Assembly (NCBI RefSeq): GCF_015694405.1 | Contig: NZ_JADQDB010000001.1 | Coordinates: 496,001-560,000, forward strand | Source of the DNA: Pelagibacterium limicola | GTDB lineage: Bacteria > Pseudomonadota > Alphaproteobacteria > Rhizobiales > Devosiaceae | Reading direction: 5' to 3' | DNA: 64,000 nucleotides | In this document: positions 1 to 8,608 of the stretch, piece after piece | How the letters are laid out: each line of letters starts with the position of its first letter | How positions within the stretch are numbered: the stretch's first letter is position 1 | The notes under the pieces: generated by a model | What the model saw: only the letters and a program-made list of their open reading frames with translations | The model's database searches: none | Told to the model about the DNA's origin: nothing | Made by a program: the position numbers and the translations under genes

Positions 1-19
1 GCGCCCGGTCGCACAGTAA
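1..19 (+). CDS. 3' end of an upstream gene, probably a solute-binding protein (partial)
   Basis: Only the last codons would be present: in one frame bases 2-19 read R-P-V-A-Q followed by TAA at 17-19. A short open frame ending here is expected because the next genes are the permeases and ATPases of an oligopeptide-type ABC importer whose binding protein is missing from the window. The stem-loop at 37-61 then sits in the same place as the stem-loops after other binding-protein genes here. This is inference from layout; the piece is too short to identify by sequence. Confidence 0.3.
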
Positions 20-36
20 GCGACTTCCGACAATGA

Positions 37-61
37 CCGGACGGCCCATCGGGCCGTCCGG
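37..61 (+). other. Intercistronic stem-loop upstream of the first permease gene
   Basis: Perfect 11-bp inverted repeat CCGGACGGCCC / GGGCCGTCCGG with a 3-base loop and no T-tract. It lies between the presumed end of a binding-protein gene and the permease gene at 86. It is probably an mRNA-stabilising or partial-termination element that lets the binding protein be made in excess over the membrane components. Confidence 0.55.
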
Positions 62-85
62 CTGTACCGCAGGAGAGCGAAGATC

Positions 86-1063
86 ATGGCCTTCGTGTTA
101 CGTCGTCTGGGCTTCTACATCGCCGCCTTTTTCATTGCGGCCACCATTAACTTCATTCTTCCGCGCCTCATGCCGGGCAACCCCATCGACATCATGTTCG
201 CCCAGGCGACCACCACCATTCCGCCCGAAGCCAGGGCCGCGCTTATCGAGACCTTCGGCTTTGCCACCGGCCCGCTGCACGAGCAATACTTCGCCTACCT
301 CAAATCGGTCTTCACCGGGGATCTAGGCTATTCCATCCGCTACTATCCCCAGACCGTCAACGAGCGGCTGGGCTGGGCCCTGCCCTGGACGCTCCTGCTC
401 GCCGGGACGGCGACCGTGCTCGCCTTTGCCCTAGGTTCGCTGATCGGCGTTTTCGCAGCATGGAAACGCGGCGGTGGCTTCGATGCCCTGGTCACGCCGG
501 CCTCGCTGGCGCTGCAGGCCATTCCACCCCTGGTCATCGCGATCCTTGCGCTCTTCACCTTCGGGCTCGTCCTGAGATGGCTGCCCACGGGCTATGCCTA
601 CAACCCCAGCCTCGACCCGGGCTTCAACCTTACTTTCATCGGCTCCGTATTCTTTCACGCCCTCATGCCGGTCTTTTCGCTGATGATCGTTTTCATCGGC
701 GGCTACCTCGTGACGATGCGTAACAACATGATCGGGCAACTGGGTGAGGACCATGTGATCATGGGGCTCGCCAAGGGCCTTTCGGAGCGGCGGGTGAAGT
801 TTAATTATGCAGCCCGCAATGCCCTGCTCCCGTCGGTGACTTCGCTTGGGCTCACGCTCGGTGCCATTCTCGGAGGCTCGCTGGTGACCGAAGTCGTCTT
901 TAACTATCCGGGCCTAGGCCAGATGCTCTACATTGGCATCGTCACCCGCGACTACCCGCTCATCCAGGGCCAGTTGCTCATCATGACACTGGCCATCCTG
1001 ACGGCGAACCTCATTGTCGACCTCGCCTATGTCCTTCTCGATCCCCGCTTGAGGAGGGCCTGA
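86..1063 (+). CDS. ABC transporter permease, DppB/OppB family
   Basis: Inner-membrane permease of a peptide/oligosaccharide-type (SBP family 5) ABC importer; 325 aa, the usual length. It starts with a short cytoplasmic stretch and a hydrophobic helix (about residues 10-30), followed by five further hydrophobic segments. The coupling-loop region runs near residues 225-260 (GLAKGLSERRV then ARNALLPSV), with the family pattern VVFNYPGLGQ near 275. The start ATG has a GGAGAGCGAAG ribosome site. The next permease begins 3 bases after the stop, so the two form one transcript with the following ATPases. The substrate cannot be read from the sequence; a nearby arabinofuranosidase makes oligosaccharides as likely as peptides. 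Confidence 0.9.
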   Translation: MAFVLRRLGFYIAAFFIAATINFILPRLMPGNPIDIMFAQATTTIPPEARAALIETFGFATGPLHEQYFAYLKSVFTGDLGYSIRYYPQTVNERLGWALPWTLLLAGTATVLAFALGSLIGVFAAWKRGGGFDALVTPASLALQAIPPLVIAILALFTFGLVLRWLPTGYAYNPSLDPGFNLTFIGSVFFHALMPVFSLMIVFIGGYLVTMRNNMIGQLGEDHVIMGLAKGLSERRVKFNYAARNALLPSVTSLGLTLGAILGGSLVTEVVFNYPGLGQMLYIGIVTRDYPLIQGQLLIMTLAILTANLIVDLAYVLLDPRLRRA

Positions 1064-1066
1064 TCC

Positions 1067-1987
1067 ATGCGCGATACGCTGAAGGTTTTCCTGCGCAACA
1101 AGAAGGCCGCAATCGGTCTGTCGATCGTTCTCGCCTACGTCATCATTGCGCTTTTCGCCCCGTTGCTGATCGAGGCCAACCCCATCGCCCGCGTCGGGCG
1201 ACCCCATGTGGCGCCCGACGCCGATCACCTGCTCGGCACGACACGCATGGGTCGCGACGTCTTTACCCAGCTCATATACGGGACGCGCACCTCGCTCGCC
1301 GTCGGTCTATTCGCCGGGTTTCTCGTCGTCGCCATCGGCACGGTGCTCGGGATCGCGGCAGGTTATTTCGGCGGGTGGGTCGACGAGATCATCAATTTCT
1401 GCACCAACGTCATCCTCGTCATCCCCCAGCTTCCGCTGTTGCTGGTCATCGCGGCCTTCCTCGGCCAGACCAGCCCGTTCGTCATCGCCATTATTATCGG
1501 CATCACCTCATGGGCTTGGGGCGCGCGCGTAACGCGGGCTCAAACCATGACGCTCAGACGCCGCGAGTATATTCAGGCTTCCGAACTGTTGGGTGAACCG
1601 GCGCACCGGATGATCTTTGTCGAACTGTTCCCCAACCTGCTCTCGATCATCGGATTCAATTTCATCGGCTCGGTGACCTACACGATCATCACCCAGGCGA
1701 CCCTTGAGTTCCTCGGATTGGGCAATCCGATGGCCGTGAGTTGGGGCACCATGCTCTATCATGCACAGACCACCTCGGCGATGACTGTCGGCGCGTGGTG
1801 GGAGGTCGTTGCGCCCGCCGCCGCCGTTGCCGGCATTGGCGTCGGCCTCTCGCTCCTCAACTTCGGGGTCGATGAAATTTCCAACCCTCGCCTGCGTACC
1901 CTCGGCACCATCGCCGCTGCGACGAGAGCGCAGGAGAAGATCGACCGGGCACGCTCCGCAGGCAAGTTACAGGAGGCCGTGCGATGA
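1067..1987 (+). CDS. ABC transporter permease, DppC/OppC family
   Basis: Second permease of the same importer, 306 aa. It has the N-terminal OppC-type helix (about residues 15-35), the conserved stretch LLGTTRMGRDVFTQL near residues 54-68 that is typical of DppC proteins (normally LGTDxxGRDV), and a coupling segment YIQASELLGEPAHRM near 170. The tail of about 30 residues is charged and probably cytoplasmic. The stop codon overlaps the start of the ATPase at 1984 (ATGA), indicating translational coupling. Confidence 0.9.
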   Translation: MRDTLKVFLRNKKAAIGLSIVLAYVIIALFAPLLIEANPIARVGRPHVAPDADHLLGTTRMGRDVFTQLIYGTRTSLAVGLFAGFLVVAIGTVLGIAAGYFGGWVDEIINFCTNVILVIPQLPLLLVIAAFLGQTSPFVIAIIIGITSWAWGARVTRAQTMTLRRREYIQASELLGEPAHRMIFVELFPNLLSIIGFNFIGSVTYTIITQATLEFLGLGNPMAVSWGTMLYHAQTTSAMTVGAWWEVVAPAAAVAGIGVGLSLLNFGVDEISNPRLRTLGTIAAATRAQEKIDRARSAGKLQEAVR

Positions 1988-2772
1988 CGACGCTCGTTAA
2001 TGTCAAGGGCCTCCAGGTCGACTTTCTGACTGGCAAGGGGCTGTTCACGGCCGTCCGCCAGATCGATTTCGACATCGGGCATTCCGAGGTGATGGGGCTG
2101 GCCGGCGAATCCGGCTGCGGGAAATCGACCATAGCCTTCTCCCTTATGCGCCTGCATCGCCCTCCCGCCATCATCTCGAAAGGCACCATCATCATCGATG
2201 GCCAGGATGTACTCGCCATGCCGCCCGAGAAGCTGGCGAAATGGCGCTGGTCGCAGGTCTCAATGGTTTTCCAGAGCGCCATGAATTCGCTCAATCCCGT
2301 CATCACCCTCTTCGAGCAATTCCGCGACATGCTCGCCCGGCATACGTCCATGAGCCGCGCCGAAATCCGTGCCCGGGCCGCGGAGCTGCTAGGGCTCGTT
2401 GGCATTCCGGCGGCGCGGCTCGACGATTACCCGCACCAGCTTTCGGGAGGCATGCGCCAGCGCGTCGTGCTGGCAATGGCACTGGCCCTCAATCCAAAGC
2501 TCATCATCATGGACGAGCCGACCACAGCGCTCGATGTCGTCGTCCAGCGCGAAATCCTCCAGGAGATCATGACGCTGAAGGCGCAGTTCGGCTTTTCGAT
2601 CCTCTTTATCACGCACGATCTGGCGCTGATGAGCCAGTTCGCCGACCGGATTGCCGTCATGCTCAAAGGCCAGATCGTCGAGGTCGCACCCACCGCCGAG
2701 ATCGTCGCCAACCCCGCGCACGACTATACGCGCACATTATGGGACGCCATGCCCCGCATCGGAGGCGTGTGA
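1984..2772 (+). CDS. ABC transporter ATP-binding protein, OppD/DppD family
   Basis: Cytoplasmic ATPase that powers the importer. Motifs seen: Walker A GESGCGKST (about residues 39-47), signature LSGGMRQR, Walker B LIIMDEPTTALD and the H-loop ITHD. At 262 aa it stops soon after the ATPase core and lacks the Cys-rich C-terminal oligopeptide-transport extension seen in the neighbouring OppD-type protein at 5628-6665. It overlaps both neighbours by 1-4 bases. It probably works as a heterodimer with the product of the next gene. Confidence 0.9.
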   Translation: MTTLVNVKGLQVDFLTGKGLFTAVRQIDFDIGHSEVMGLAGESGCGKSTIAFSLMRLHRPPAIISKGTIIIDGQDVLAMPPEKLAKWRWSQVSMVFQSAMNSLNPVITLFEQFRDMLARHTSMSRAEIRARAAELLGLVGIPAARLDDYPHQLSGGMRQRVVLAMALALNPKLIIMDEPTTALDVVVQREILQEIMTLKAQFGFSILFITHDLALMSQFADRIAVMLKGQIVEVAPTAEIVANPAHDYTRTLWDAMPRIGGV

Positions 2773-3728
2773 TGGGAGACACGATAAACGTTACTCCGCT
2801 GCTCGAAATCGAGAACGTCAGTAAGATCTTCCACCTCAAACCCATGTTTGGCGCGGCCAAGGAGGTCATCGCCATACGCAATGTTTCGCTCACCCTTGGC
2901 AAGGGCCGGGCGCTGGCCGTGGTCGGTGAGTCGGGATCGGGCAAATCGACGGTCGGAAGGGCCGTCACCGGACTCTTCAAGCTCTCCGAAGGGCGGGTAC
3001 TCTTTGATGGCAGAGATATCGCGCAGTTCCGGCGGCGGGCCGAAAAGCTCGCCTATGCGCGTTCCGTGCAGATGGTCTTCCAGGATCCCTTTGCCGCCCT
3101 CAACCCGGCCCATACCATCCGCCATCACATCGAGCGCGCGCTCAAGCTCCATCGCGGGCTCTCAGGCACAGCGATCGAGGATGCACTACTACGTGTATTG
3201 GCCGATGTCGAAATCGACGCTGAAATCGCGCTCGGCAAATATCCCCACGAACTTTCGGGCGGCCAGCGCCAGCGCATCAATCTTGCCCGGGTGCTTGCCG
3301 TCGGCCCTCAACTGGTCGTGGCCGACGAACCGACGTCCATGCTCGACGTATCGATCCGCAAATCGGTGCTGGGATTAATGGACAGAATGAAAAAGGAGCG
3401 GGGCATCGCGTTCCTCTATATCACCCACGACATTGCCACCGCGCACTATCTCGCTGAGGACACCGCGGTAATGTTCGCCGGACAGGTCGTCGAATGGGGA
3501 CCATCGCGCTGCGTCATCGGCAATCCCCAACACCCCTACACAAAGGTACTGCTCTCGGCAGTACCCGATCCTGCCATCCGTTTTGCTTCCGATCCGGCTA
3601 GCGGTCGGGCCTTTTCCGAAGGGGTCGAGCGGATTCGTGCGCTGGCACGCAAACCGGCGGGCTTGCCGGTCGAGATCGAACCGGGCCATTTTGTCCGGCA
3701 TCGATTTGACGAAATGGACGCTGCCTGA
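2772..3728 (+). CDS. ABC transporter ATP-binding protein, OppF/DppF family
   Basis: Second ATPase of the importer, 318 aa from the ATG at 2772, which overlaps the previous stop (TGATG). The frame stays open further upstream, but that part lies inside the preceding gene and is not protein-like. Walker A GESGSGKST, signature LSGGQRQR and Walker B LVVADEPTSMLD are all intact. The C-terminal part (after about residue 250) holds the usual HPYTKVLLSAVP segment followed by a short substrate-importer tail. It is co-translated with the acetyltransferase gene that starts inside its stop codon. Confidence 0.9.
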   Translation: MGDTINVTPLLEIENVSKIFHLKPMFGAAKEVIAIRNVSLTLGKGRALAVVGESGSGKSTVGRAVTGLFKLSEGRVLFDGRDIAQFRRRAEKLAYARSVQMVFQDPFAALNPAHTIRHHIERALKLHRGLSGTAIEDALLRVLADVEIDAEIALGKYPHELSGGQRQRINLARVLAVGPQLVVADEPTSMLDVSIRKSVLGLMDRMKKERGIAFLYITHDIATAHYLAEDTAVMFAGQVVEWGPSRCVIGNPQHPYTKVLLSAVPDPAIRFASDPASGRAFSEGVERIRALARKPAGLPVEIEPGHFVRHRFDEMDAA

Positions 3729-4192
3729 TGGCCGATCTTCTGGTTCGACTCTACGATCTTCCCGAATACGACTATGGCCGGACAACCAGCCAGGGCGTAA
3801 CGATCCGCCGTGCCCTACCGCTGGAGCGCGGATTGGTGTGCGACTGGGTCGAAGCCCATTTCTCGCGCATCTGGCGCTCGGAGACCGAAGTGGGCTTTTC
3901 CCACCAGCCGGTCGGTGTCTGGTTGGCTATCGAGGGAGAGCGTCTCCTCGGCTTTGCCTGTGGCGACGTCACTGCCCGCGGTTTTTTCGGCCCCACTGGC
4001 GTTGGCGAGGCGGCACGAGGCCGGGGCATCGGGGAAGCGCTGCTGTTTAAAACGCTTGAAGACCTGCGTGCCAAAGGCTTCGCCTACGCGGTAATTGGCG
4101 ATCCCGGTCCAGTGGAGTTCTATAAAAAAAAGCTCGACGCCATGGAGATACCCCATTCGAAGCCCGGCATTTACAAAGGTATGTTGAGATAA
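3728..4192 (+). CDS. GNAT-family N-acetyltransferase
   Basis: Cytoplasmic acetyl-CoA-dependent N-acetyltransferase, 154 aa. The acetyl-CoA pyrophosphate-binding motif A is seen as RGRGIGEALL near residues 98-107, preceded by a beta strand (LLGFACGDV) and followed by a C-terminal strand with PVEFYKKK typical of the fold. The start overlaps the stop of the ATPase gene and its own stop overlaps the next start, so it belongs to the import operon. It therefore probably acts on the imported compound, for example an amino sugar or amino acid. That role is inferred from context only. Confidence 0.75.
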   Translation: MADLLVRLYDLPEYDYGRTTSQGVTIRRALPLERGLVCDWVEAHFSRIWRSETEVGFSHQPVGVWLAIEGERLLGFACGDVTARGFFGPTGVGEAARGRGIGEALLFKTLEDLRAKGFAYAVIGDPGPVEFYKKKLDAMEIPHSKPGIYKGMLR

Positions 4193-4686
4193 TGGATCTT
4201 TACGCGCTCAACCCGTTTGCGGACGATCCCCACCGGCATCCCATCTGGGAGATGTTGGTGGCACGGGATATCGAAGCCTTCCTCGCCTGCGACTGGACGA
4301 TGGTCGAAAGTGACTTCGCTGCCGATCGTTTCCTCGGTATAGACGGCAAGGCATCCGGCAACCCCGACGATTGGTGCATCACCTTCCCCACGCTTGATTC
4401 CTACCGCGATAGCTGGCTTGCGGGTGCGGAGGATTTCCGCAAGCGTGCCCGGGTCGAAACCGCCAAAGCCTCGGTGTTCGGAGCAACCCGCCTGACCGAG
4501 ATCGAGATCGCCGGCGACCGCGCCCTTGCCCACAAGAAGTTCGACGGCCTTGTGCCGATGCGCGACGGCACAGCCGATGTGCTCAATTGGCAATCGATCT
4601 ATACGCTGACACGGGTGGGCGGAAGTTGGAAGCTGACCGGTTTCATCGGATACCTCCCATATCCGATGCCGGAGGTTCAAACCTGA
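4192..4686 (+). CDS. NTF2/SnoaL-like protein of unknown function
   Basis: A 164-aa soluble protein with no signal peptide. The pattern of an N-terminal helix region (PIWEMLVARDIEAFLACDW), a central segment mentioning entry into a cone (WLAGAEDFRKRA) and C-terminal antiparallel strands (ALAHKKFDG, WQSIYTLTRVGGSWKLTGF) resembles the NTF2/SnoaL cone fold. The fold call is mine from the pattern and is not proven. It is the last gene of the import operon (ATG overlaps the preceding TGA/TAA region at 4192) and meets the opposing ABC operon 28 bases after its stop. It may bind or isomerise the imported compound. Confidence 0.55.
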   Translation: MDLYALNPFADDPHRHPIWEMLVARDIEAFLACDWTMVESDFAADRFLGIDGKASGNPDDWCITFPTLDSYRDSWLAGAEDFRKRARVETAKASVFGATRLTEIEIAGDRALAHKKFDGLVPMRDGTADVLNWQSIYTLTRVGGSWKLTGFIGYLPYPMPEVQT

Positions 4687-4710
4687 GCGATCACTCTTTT
4701 CTAAACGGCA

Positions 4711-4725
4711 GGCTCAGCCTGAGCC
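4711..4725. terminator. Short hairpin at the convergent junction of two ABC operons
   Basis: GGCTCA-GCC-TGAGCC, a 6-bp inverted repeat overlapping the final codons of the minus-strand ATPase gene that ends at 4714. On the plus strand it lies just after the last gene of the left operon. A T-rich stretch (CTCTTTTCTAAA) precedes it. It may help separate the two convergent transcripts, but it is short and lacks a proper T-tract. Confidence 0.25.
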
Positions 4726-5631
4726 CGCGACGCGAACCGATCGCCCATCCGCCCGCTCGACCAGCCTGCCTTGGCCGGTCTGCGACCAGGCTAGTTCAGC
4801 CACGCTGCGGTCCGCCAGTTCCAACTCGCCGCGCCCCGGATTATCGATGGCCAGGACGGAAGCCTTGAGGAGCTGACTATAAGGATGCTCGGGCGTATCG
4901 AGGATCACGCGGGCCGGCCCCTGCTCAACCACGTGCCCTTTCTGCATGATGATGATGCGATCCGAAAAGTAGTAGGCCGTCGCAAGATCGTGGGTGATAT
5001 AGATCACCGTGACATTGAGGTTTGTCCGCAGGTCGCGCAGCAGATTGACGATCGACATGCGCAAGGACGCATCGACCATCGAAACCGGTTCATCCGCGAT
5101 CAGGAGCGAAGGATTGGGGATAAGCGCCCGCGCAATGGCCACGCGCTGAAGCTGTCCGCCCGAAAGCTCGTGGGCAAATCGCCCCTTGATCTCGCGGAGG
5201 CTTAGACCGACCTTCTGCAGGGCATCGTCCATAGCAGCATCAATCGCGGTCCGATCCTTTAGTCCCAGCAGCGTACGCGCGGTTGCTTCCAGATAACGGT
5301 CTACCTGCTTTAGGGGATTGAAAGCCTCGAACGGGTTCTGGAATACCGGCTGGACTCGCCGCATGAAATCAAGTCGCGCCGCCCGGCTCCTGATATCGGC
5401 GACGCTTTGCCCGTCGAATACAATCGCACCCTCCGTCGGGGTCTCCAACCCCAGGATCATGCGCGCAAGCGTCGTCTTGCCCGACCCCGATTCCCCGATA
5501 ATCGTCAATATCTCGGGCCGCCCTGCCTCGAGGGCGAAGCTCACATCCACCACCGCATCGACATGCCTGCGCGATAGGATTCCGCCCATCGGAAAGCGCT
5601 TGCCGACCTTGTCGACATTCAGCAACGTCAT
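4714..5631 (-). CDS. ABC transporter ATP-binding protein, OppF/DppF family
   Basis: Last gene of the right-hand oligopeptide/oligosaccharide-type importer operon (10507 down to 4714). 305 aa with Walker A GESGSGKTT, signature LSGGQLQR and Walker B LLIADEPVSMVD. The D-loop reads SMVDASLR as in other OppF proteins. The start ATG at 5631 overlaps the end of the OppD-type gene by 4 bases. It pairs with that protein as the ATPase heterodimer. Confidence 0.88.
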   Translation of the reverse strand: MTLLNVDKVGKRFPMGGILSRRHVDAVVDVSFALEAGRPEILTIIGESGSGKTTLARMILGLETPTEGAIVFDGQSVADIRSRAARLDFMRRVQPVFQNPFEAFNPLKQVDRYLEATARTLLGLKDRTAIDAAMDDALQKVGLSLREIKGRFAHELSGGQLQRVAIARALIPNPSLLIADEPVSMVDASLRMSIVNLLRDLRTNLNVTVIYITHDLATAYYFSDRIIIMQKGHVVEQGPARVILDTPEHPYSQLLKASVLAIDNPGRGELELADRSVAELAWSQTGQGRLVERADGRSVRVAGSG

Positions 5632-6665
5632 AGCGTTTCCTCTCTCACGCCCTCGAAACGGGTAAGGGGCCTGACATCATCGCTGCGCCAGCAGGCGCTG
5701 CGATGGCTTTCACCGACGATTTCGAGCGGCGGCACGCTCACCTTGCATTTGTCGATGGCGAGGGGGCATCGGGGATGGAACCGGCAGCCTGGCGGCGGAT
5801 CCGAAAGATTGGGAGGTCGCCCCTCGAGCGCCGCCTTGGGCGACCTGTCACCGATGCGCGGCAGGCTGGCAACAAGGTGTGCGGTATAGGGATGTTTGGG
5901 TGCGGTGAATAGCGTACGTGTCGGCCCTTCCTCCACCAGACGTCCGGCATACATGATGCCGATCCGGTCGGCCATGTTGGCGTGCACGCTCATGTCGTGC
6001 GTAACGAAAACGACCGACGAACCCATTTGCTTCTGCACGTCGCGGAGCATGACCAGGACGTCCTTTTGCACCACCACATCAAGCGCGGTCGTCGGCTCGT
6101 CCGCGATTATGAACTGGGGTTGGCAGACGGTCGCCAAGGCGATTGTCATGCGCTGGCGCATTCCTCCCGACAACTCATGGGGATAAGAGTTGAGGGTATC
6201 GGGAGAAAGATTGAGCCGCTTGAGATGCGTTTCCACCCGGCCCCAGAATTCCCGCGTCGGCAAGCCCATAGGCCGGAAGGCGAAATCCTCGAAACTTTTC
6301 CTGATCCGCCGCACCGGGTTGAGCACGCTCATCGAGCCCTGCATGACATAGGAAAGATTCTTCCAGCGGATCGCGTCTACCTCGTCCTTGCCAGCCTTGT
6401 ACGGGTCGATCACCTTGTCCCCGAACCGGTAGGTCATCGACCCCTCAACGATGCGCAAAGGCGGCCGGATGGCAGCGGCCAGCACCTTTATGAGGGTGGT
6501 CTTGCCCGAGGAACTTTCGCCGGCAATCCCGTAAATCTCGTTCTCGCGGATCGACAACGTGATGTCGTCCACCGCCCGGACCTCGCGCGTAATCCCGAAA
6601 TGGTCGAGCTTGTAATACGCCTTGAGGCCCGAGACGGTCAGGATGTTCTTGTACTCTGCCATCAC
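5628..6665 (-). CDS. ABC transporter ATP-binding protein, OppD/DppD family, with C-terminal Cys motif
   Basis: 345-aa ATPase with Walker A GESSSGKTT, signature LSGGMRQR and Walker B FIIADEPTTALD. Unlike the OppD-type protein of the left operon it keeps the C-terminal oligopeptide-transporter extension, visible as CRFHPRCPLAIDKC, which in characterised relatives binds an iron-sulfur cluster. It overlaps its neighbours by 4 bases on each side (ATGA-type coupling). Confidence 0.9.
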   Translation of the reverse strand: MMAEYKNILTVSGLKAYYKLDHFGITREVRAVDDITLSIRENEIYGIAGESSSGKTTLIKVLAAAIRPPLRIVEGSMTYRFGDKVIDPYKAGKDEVDAIRWKNLSYVMQGSMSVLNPVRRIRKSFEDFAFRPMGLPTREFWGRVETHLKRLNLSPDTLNSYPHELSGGMRQRMTIALATVCQPQFIIADEPTTALDVVVQKDVLVMLRDVQKQMGSSVVFVTHDMSVHANMADRIGIMYAGRLVEEGPTRTLFTAPKHPYTAHLVASLPRIGDRSPKAALEGRPPNLSDPPPGCRFHPRCPLAIDKCKVSVPPLEIVGESHRSACWRSDDVRPLTRFEGVREETL

Positions 6666-7522
6666 GCGCCTCCAATCCGGCGCAGACGGGAACGCGGGTC
6701 GATATATTCATTGAGCGCAACCGTCAGCAGGAAGAGGCCGATAAACAAAATCACGATGAGAACGACGGGGATGAGAATCCACCACCACACGCCCACGACC
6801 ATCGCAGAGTGGTTATTGGCCCAGTAGAGCGTGGTACCCACTGTCGGGACATTGATATTTGTGAAGCCAAGAACCGCCAGCGTTACTTCGAGCCCGATCG
6901 ACCAGATCATGTTGGCTATCGCTGTCGCAAAGACGATCGGCATCACATAGGGCAGATGCTCCTCGAACATGATCTTGCGCGCGCTCATGCCCGAGAACAC
7001 CGCATGGCGGGTGAACTCGCGATGCCGGAGACCCAAAGCCACCGAACGGATCAGCCGCGCGTCGAACGGCCAACCCAAGCATCCCATGATCAGCGCAAGC
7101 GTGAACATGTCGAGATTGGAGCGTAGCACGAAGTAGAAGAGGATGAGGATGGGAAAGACCGGGAGCGACACGAAGATGTCGTTGAAGAACATCAGCACGC
7201 GGTCCATCCAGCCACCCACATAGCCGGCTAGGAGGCCCACTGTGATGGAAATGATGCGGCTTATGACGGCGACCATCAGGCCGAAAGACAAAGTATTGCG
7301 GAACGCAAAACTCAACTGCCAGAACAGGTCCTGGCCGCGGGAATTGGTCCCGAACCAGTAGGTGGTCGAAGGCGGCATATCCGGCGGCACGACATAGATC
7401 AAATGCGGCGGCGCGGGCGCAAAGAAGCTCGCCAGGGCGAATATGACGATGATGCCAACCAGCAGTGTTCCGGCGGCAAATTCGACATTGTAACGGGCGA
7501 GGTCTCTGATAACGGCAAACAT
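6662..7522 (-). CDS. ABC transporter permease, DppC/OppC family
   Basis: 286-aa inner-membrane permease. The family stretch YWFGTNSRGQDLFWQL is present near residues 56-71, and the coupling region around residue 170 reads REFTRHAVFSGMSARKIMFEE. Roughly six hydrophobic segments are visible. The gene begins 2 bases after the stop of the DppB-type gene upstream on the minus strand and overlaps the OppD gene downstream. Confidence 0.9.
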   Translation of the reverse strand: MFAVIRDLARYNVEFAAGTLLVGIIVIFALASFFAPAPPHLIYVVPPDMPPSTTYWFGTNSRGQDLFWQLSFAFRNTLSFGLMVAVISRIISITVGLLAGYVGGWMDRVLMFFNDIFVSLPVFPILILFYFVLRSNLDMFTLALIMGCLGWPFDARLIRSVALGLRHREFTRHAVFSGMSARKIMFEEHLPYVMPIVFATAIANMIWSIGLEVTLAVLGFTNINVPTVGTTLYWANNHSAMVVGVWWWILIPVVLIVILFIGLFLLTVALNEYIDPRSRLRRIGGA

Positions 7523-7524
7523 CG

Positions 7525-8529
7525 CTATTTCACCCTCACGCGCGGATCGAGAAGCGGATGCAACAGGTCGATCACGAATATCGCTGAGGCAACCGCGACC
7601 ACGGCCATCGAGGAGACCGCAAGAACGAGCGTTGTATCGCCGCCATTGACGGCGGTGACCAGAAGCGTGCCAAGACCCGGATAGCCGAACACCTGCTCGG
7701 TGATGATGGTGCCCGAGAAAATCCCGCCCAAGGCCATGGCAAGTCCAGTCAATTGCGGGACCGCTGCGTTGCGGATGACGTAAAAGAACACGACCCGCTC
7801 GGATTTTACGCCAGCCAGTTCCGCATAGGTCACGTAATCCTCCGTCACGATATTGGAGACCAGCGCCCGCATACCGAGGAACGAAATCCCCAGCCCCACG
7901 ATCACCAGCGAGGCAGCAGGAAGTATGGAGTGATGCAGGATCGAGAGGATGTACTCCATCGTGAAGCCGGGGCGCACGTTCATTGCGAAGCCGCCCGATA
8001 TCGGCAATACGGGCCAGAAATAGCCGAAAATAAGCACCAGCAGGAAGGCCACGATGTAGTAGGGAATGGGCTGTATGCCCATTGCTACGACGCCGAATGC
8101 CTTGAGGAACCGGTTGTTCTGGTAATAGCCCGCAAGCCCGCCCAGCAGATTCCCGATGGTCCAGGACATGACTATGGCCACGGCCAAGAGCCCCACCGTC
8201 CAGGGCAATGCCCGCATGACCAGTTGCATGGCCGGCGTGGGAAACGCAATGAGCGAAGGACCGAGGTCGCCTACCACGAAACGCGCCCAGAAATTGAGAT
8301 ATTTGATGTGCAGCGGCAGATCGGCAGCGAACAATTCGGTCAGCGCCTCACGCAAATCCTGCAGAGCCTGAGGGCTGAAGCTGGCCTGCGCCGCTACACG
8401 GCCGACGATCATCTCTACCGGAGAGATGGGCGACATATGGGTAATGAAGAACGCCGCAGAGATGCCCGCGAACACTACGGCGGCCAATTGGACAAGTCGC
8501 TTCAATACAAACGTCAGATAGTCGCGCAT
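7525..8529 (-). CDS. ABC transporter permease, DppB/OppB family
   Basis: 334-aa permease beginning MRDYLTFVLKRL at ATG 8529. The frame stays open for 70 more codons upstream, but that stretch runs through the intercistronic stem-loop and the end of the binding-protein gene and is Pro/Arg-rich, so I reject it. Conserved VFGYPGLGTLL near the C-terminus and an unusually long first periplasmic loop (about residues 30-95) are seen. It partners the DppC-type permease. Confidence 0.88.
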   Translation of the reverse strand: MRDYLTFVLKRLVQLAAVVFAGISAAFFITHMSPISPVEMIVGRVAAQASFSPQALQDLREALTELFAADLPLHIKYLNFWARFVVGDLGPSLIAFPTPAMQLVMRALPWTVGLLAVAIVMSWTIGNLLGGLAGYYQNNRFLKAFGVVAMGIQPIPYYIVAFLLVLIFGYFWPVLPISGGFAMNVRPGFTMEYILSILHHSILPAASLVIVGLGISFLGMRALVSNIVTEDYVTYAELAGVKSERVVFFYVIRNAAVPQLTGLAMALGGIFSGTIITEQVFGYPGLGTLLVTAVNGGDTTLVLAVSSMAVVAVASAIFVIDLLHPLLDPRVRVK

Positions 8530-8565
8530 ACCGAGATCCAGGCGCTCCTGCCATTCAATAGAAAG

Positions 8566-8591
8566 GGCGTCCGGCCCGAAAGCCGGACGCC
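8566..8591 (-). other. Intercistronic stem-loop between binding-protein and permease genes
   Basis: Perfect 10-bp inverted repeat GGCGTCCGGC / GCCGGACGCC with a 6-base loop, 17 bases after the binding-protein stop codon and about 37 bases before the permease start. There is no T-tract in either direction. It is likely a 3'-protecting element for the binding-protein message. Confidence 0.55.
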
Positions 8592-8608
8592 AACGCCCTA
8601 GGGAGGGG

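Noticed and set aside
2241-2771. Open frame continuing upstream of the OppF-type gene
   Set aside because: It runs inside the OppD-type gene in another frame, is Arg/Ala/His-rich without family features, and the true start at 2772 overlaps the previous stop.
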